Source of the DNA: Bacillus halotolerans
GTDB lineage: Bacteria; Bacillota; Bacilli; Bacillales; Bacillaceae
Reading direction: 5' to 3'
Assembly (NCBI RefSeq): GCF_001517105.1
Contig: NZ_LPVF01000012.1
Coordinates: 1 to 64,000, forward strand
Length of the DNA stretch: 64,000 nt
Shown: piece by piece, positions 60,371-64,000 of the stretch
How the letters are laid out: every line of letters starts with the position of its first letter
How positions within the stretch are numbered: the stretch's first letter is position 1
Position numbers and translations under genes: made by a program
The notes under the pieces: generated by a model
The model's input: only the letters and a program-made list of their open reading frames with translations
What the model was told of the DNA's origin: nothing
Database searches by the model: none

Positions 60371-63300
60371 ATGCAACGACTCCCTTCGTTCCAATATTGA
60401 TATCCTTTTGCAGTTCGTCTATAAGCGCCTGCTTGATTTTCGCTGCAAGACTTTCGACGTCTTGTCCATTATGGAAGTGCTGGTCACCATTAAATTGAAT
60501 ATAAATTTCTTTTGATCCGGATACCGCTGTCGTTGGCCGGCTTGCCGAAGTAACAGCGGAGACTTGGCCTGAAGAAAGCTCAGACTGCTGGGATTGAGAC
60601 GGATCTGTCACTTCCATACCCAGAGCTTGCGCTGCTCTCTGAAGGAGGTAGCGGCCGCGTATGCCTCGCTCCTCCGGAATGATCCATTCCCGCTTGTTTC
60701 CTTCACCGACACGGGCGATTTGTTCTTTTGTGATCAGTCCGCCGTTGGCATAACCGACATAGGGACCGCCACGTTTCAGGCTTTTAATGCCAGGTACATT
60801 ATCAATTGAGCCGTATCTGCTTTTGATATAGCCGATCGCTGCAGCAGCGTTGTGAATCGGATTTTTGATGTTACCCATGCCCGGTGCTTTATGAGCATTA
60901 AATGTAGTCGGGACTGTCTGCATGAGTCCTTGTGATGGATTTCCCGCCTTCGCGTTGCTATCCCACAGGTTAATAGAGTTCGGGTTGCCTCCTGATTCAT
61001 ACTGAGCAATCGTCATCAATCCTGGAAGCCAGCTTAATGGTGTCTTTGTGGCCATCATTGCAGCCATAAGCCACTGCTTCACATTTCCCCCTACTGCACC
61101 CATTCCGGAATAAGCAGCTGCAAGTGAACCGGCTTGCTTTTCAGCGTATTTTTTCACATCGACAGAATCCAATCCTTTTACTACACCAACAGATGCAAAG
61201 CGACCGAGACTCATCATAACTCGAGAAGGCGAATGGATATCTAATTCTTCACGGAAAGCCGTCTCAACTTTTTTCGCGAGTTCCTTGGCAGCTTCATGGA
61301 CTTCACTTGCCTTTGAAGTCATACCTGAAACAAAATTCCCGATCATACCGCTTCCCCAGCCGTTTGATGATTCTTTAGATCTCAAAAACGGCTTATTCAC
61401 ATGTGTATTTACATATTGATCAGTACCGGTTTGGGAACTATTTTGTCCGGAAGCAAACCCTTTGATTGTACCGCTTCCCCATGAGGAGGATTTATTCACG
61501 GTGTTCTGGAATGGTGTTTTGACTTTCGTCTGCAGGAAGCCATCTGTGCCAGTTGCTGTGCTGTTTTGCCCCTTAGCATAGCCGCTTACCATCTGTTTTC
61601 CGTAATTTGGTGAAGAAGAAATCATTTGTGTAAATGGCATATTGATGTTTTTCTTTTTCCAATCTTCCATTTTAACCGGCTGATTGCTGATGCCTTTACC
61701 AAAGCCTTCTGAAAATTGCTGTCCGAGTGTGGACGCTTGGCCTGTAAGATTTGCAGTGTCCATTGATGGGGAGGCTGATCCTGATAACGGACTGGCAGCT
61801 GCTCCTCTTGAAACAGATACCGGGCTTCCAGCAGAAGACGAAGCGGTTCCCGTATCGTCTACGACTTGCATACCTAGCTTAGACGCCGCTTGTGAAAGAA
61901 GCATCTTCCCACGGCCTCGGTTGTTATCAACTGGGATAACGAATTCCTTGCCGGCTTCACCGATCCATGAGATGGTTGGTTTGGTGATGTAGCCGCCTGT
62001 GGCGTTCCGATTCAGAGATTGTTGAAGAACAGTCATATTTGTTGGAGACTGAGAAAAAATGTTATTAGTAGTTGTTTTAGAACTAGCTTTACCTTTCGAA
62101 CTCTTTTCACTTGTTTTTTTCTCTAGATGAGTAATTTCCTGTCCTCTGTTTGTTACTTTTGTAAAGAAACCACCGACTGCATCTTTAACATATCCTATAC
62201 CTGAACTAGCAGCATCTTTCAAATCAATTACCCATTGAAATTTCTCAGCAATTTTCTCTGCTACTTTAACCAATGGTTCTTTCACATGTTTATTAAACCA
62301 AGTTTCAATTCCATCCCATGCATCCTCAAAGAATTTCCTTGCATCATCAAATTTTTCTTTTATTGAAGTTTTAATATCTTCTACTTTTGTGACAATCGGG
62401 TTCCACACATTATCATAAAACCAATTCGATACACTGGACCAAATATCAGAAATAGTAGTCCATGCACCATTGATTTTACTCCAAATCCATGTTGCTGCAG
62501 TTGTTACTGCTTCACTCACAGGGTTCCACACATTGTCCATGAACCACGTTGAAACAGTAGACCATATGCCTGAAATAACTGTCCAAGCGTTACACAATCC
62601 AGTCCATATCGTTGTAGCAACTTTAGTAACTGCTCCGCTTATTGGATCCCACACATTATCCTTAAACCATGGGTAGACAATGTTCCATACTGCCAAAATG
62701 CCATCCCATGCATAAGCAAACAAACCTACTATAAAATTAATTACGGGTACAGCTACATTATAAATAGGCGTAAACACATACTGGTCAAACCAAGTTGAAA
62801 CTTTACTCCATGTATCTTCAATCCAAGTAATAGCCCCATTGGCAGTATCAGAAATAGAATTCCATTTTCCACTCCACCACTCTTTGTTAAATAGTGAATT
62901 GCTTATGTTCTCCTTTAACTTAGAAGTATCAAACATCTTACCAATGTTCTTACCTGCTTCTTCGCCGCCTATTCCGCCTACTAAACCGCCGCCGACTCCG
63001 CCGATAGCTCCCCCGACTACTGTACCTTCCGGACCCACAAAGGATCCGATTGTCGCACCAGCCTCTGCTCCGGCAGTTGCTCCTGCTTCTGCGCCGGCAA
63101 TGCGTCCTCCGATTGAACCAACCTTTTCACCAGCATTATCTTTATTGATTCCAGCTAGATCGAACATTGCTAAAGCAGATCCTACGTATGGAACAGCCTT
63201 ACCCATTCCTCTAAACGCTTTTCCTAGTTTGGATGAATCCTTCCCTAGCGATTTTAAGCTTCCGAACCAGTTCTTGAACTTCGAACCAGAGGACCGTGGC

Positions 63301-64000
63301 GCACTTTCACCGGATGTGCCGCTCTGGCGTCTTCTTATTACCTCTCCAGGAACCCTAAGTGTTCTGTTTGGAGCCTTTGTCGGGCTTTTCTTTTTTTATA
63401 GGTTTTTCTATTTTTACTGCCCGGACTGTTACCTCCGTCTTCACAGCAGCAACAGCAACAATTTCCTCCTGTATTCCGGTTAAGGACTTTATTATCCGTT
63501 TCAGAATTTTCACCAGAATCGTCCTTTTTTTGAGGTCCTAGAATTTTATCAATGATCTTATCAAACACATCATTTTTCAGCTTTTCTATCAATCTTTCTT
63601 TGAAACGATCCAAAAAAGCTTTGCCTATTTGGTTGAGCGTATCCTTAATCCAAGGCCAAGCTGACTTTGTCCACCAATCCTTCAGCCATCCTTTGATTTT
63701 CCCGACCCAGCCAGGTTTTTGATCAGAACTTTTGTCAGCGCCTTTATCCGAAGCTTTGTCTGATTCTTTCTTAGATTTGTCTTTATTAATCGGGCTTTCT
63801 TTTTTATTGATTTTGTCTGATATTTTTGTCTTAACAACGACCTTTACATAATAGGTTTTTTCAAATTTCTTCAAAAGTGCTGTTAATCGATTCACTGTTT
63901 TTGTAATTTCATCGATAACTTTTAATTTGACTGTATATCCGTTTTTCAAATTTTTCTTGATATAACCAATAATCTTTTTTACGGCTGAAGTAACCTTGTC
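60363..64000 (-). CDS. xkdO: XkdO tape measure protein with frameshift and transglycosylase domain (cut by window edge)
   Basis: The tail tape measure protein, continuing past the window's right edge on its N-terminal side. The upstream frame (64000 to 63338) and the downstream frame (open from 63395, first ATG 63206, to 60363) meet at a run of seven A's (63391-63397, minus strand). An eighth A, or a -1 slip, joins them into one protein. In order from the N-terminus it shows a charged coiled coil, a run of six cysteines, a Gly/Ala-rich membrane-like segment and about six Trp-rich repeats (DNVWNPI...). After these come Ser/Gly-rich segments and a lytic-transglycosylase domain ([14 protein letters not shown]...[10 protein letters not shown]). 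It sets tail length and may open the wall. Confidence 0.85.

Noticed and set aside
62839-63483. 214-residue plus-strand open frame opposite xkdO
   Set aside because: It is Pro/Ala-rich because it is antisense to the Gly/Ala-rich segment of XkdO; no ribosome-binding site.
1-64000. CRISPR arrays, tRNA or rRNA genes, insertion sequences
   Set aside because: No regularly spaced repeats, cloverleaf-type sequences, rRNA cores or transposase frames were seen in either strand by reading; covariance-model or IS searches were not possible.

Overview
This window is chromosomal DNA from a member of the Bacillus subtilis group. Gene content, gene order and protein sequences match, from memory, the tnrA/mgtE to PBSX segment of B. 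subtilis 168. It is shown here in the opposite orientation, with moderate divergence and some gene-content differences, so it is probably a related strain or sister species rather than 168. No database search was run. Family and symbol assignments rest on remembered sequences, and differences from 168 should be read in that light.

Layout: (1) 1-6500: nitrogen and magnesium control (ykoL, ykzB, tnrA, M-box riboswitch plus mgtE) and the ykoG-ykoH-ykoI-ykoJ two-component/PepSY cluster. (2) 6500-15210: the TPP-riboswitch-controlled ykoFEDC thiamine-precursor transporter, stressosome gene rsbRB, intracellular protease ispA and S-box-controlled metE. (3) 15209-19200: guaD flanked by two genes I do not remember from 168 (a histidine phosphatase and a frameshifted glycosyltransferase), then the ohrB/ohrR/ohrA peroxide cluster with a SigB promoter and an OhrR operator. 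(4) 19200-30300: T-box-controlled proBA, purU, the guanidine-I riboswitch with ykkCD, ykkA/B, ykjA, ykzH, NsrR-controlled hmp, ykhA, ykgA and pgl. (5) 30300-39800: the nine-gene dppABCDE-ykfABCD operon, which takes up peptides and murein peptides and degrades them, behind a strong promoter with a CodY-like site. (6) 39860-50750: proG, htrA with CssR-like octamers, a small SigW-type membrane gene, ykcC/ykcB, mhqA, steT and ykaA-pit. (7) 50820-51960: the spoIISA/B/C toxin-antitoxin locus. (8) 51996-64000: the distal late operon of a defective PBSX-type prophage, from tape measure xkdO (cut by the window edge) through tail and fibre genes to the holin/amidase lysis cassette. xepA is not where I expect it.

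Regulation is dense. Five different RNA-based attenuators (M-box, TPP, SAM-I, proline T-box, guanidine-I) lie within 24 kb. There are also recognisable TnrA, OhrR, NsrR, MhqR, CodY-like and CssR-like sites and alternative-sigma promoters.

The most notable observation is a one-base contraction of a poly-A run in tnrA. It replaces exactly the C-terminal segment through which feedback-inhibited glutamine synthetase restrains TnrA. An identical A8-to-A7 contraction splits xkdO, and three homopolymer contractions break the tail of the glycosyltransferase. These five events are either real mutations or one systematic sequencing artefact, and reads can decide. I did not find a clearly new multi-gene system. 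The best leads for undescribed biology are a small peptide gene between the M-box and mgtE, a perfect SigW-type promoter before an unannotated 58-residue membrane protein, an 11-bp-period direct repeat before ykoJ, and a long terminator-containing leader before ykaA-pit.
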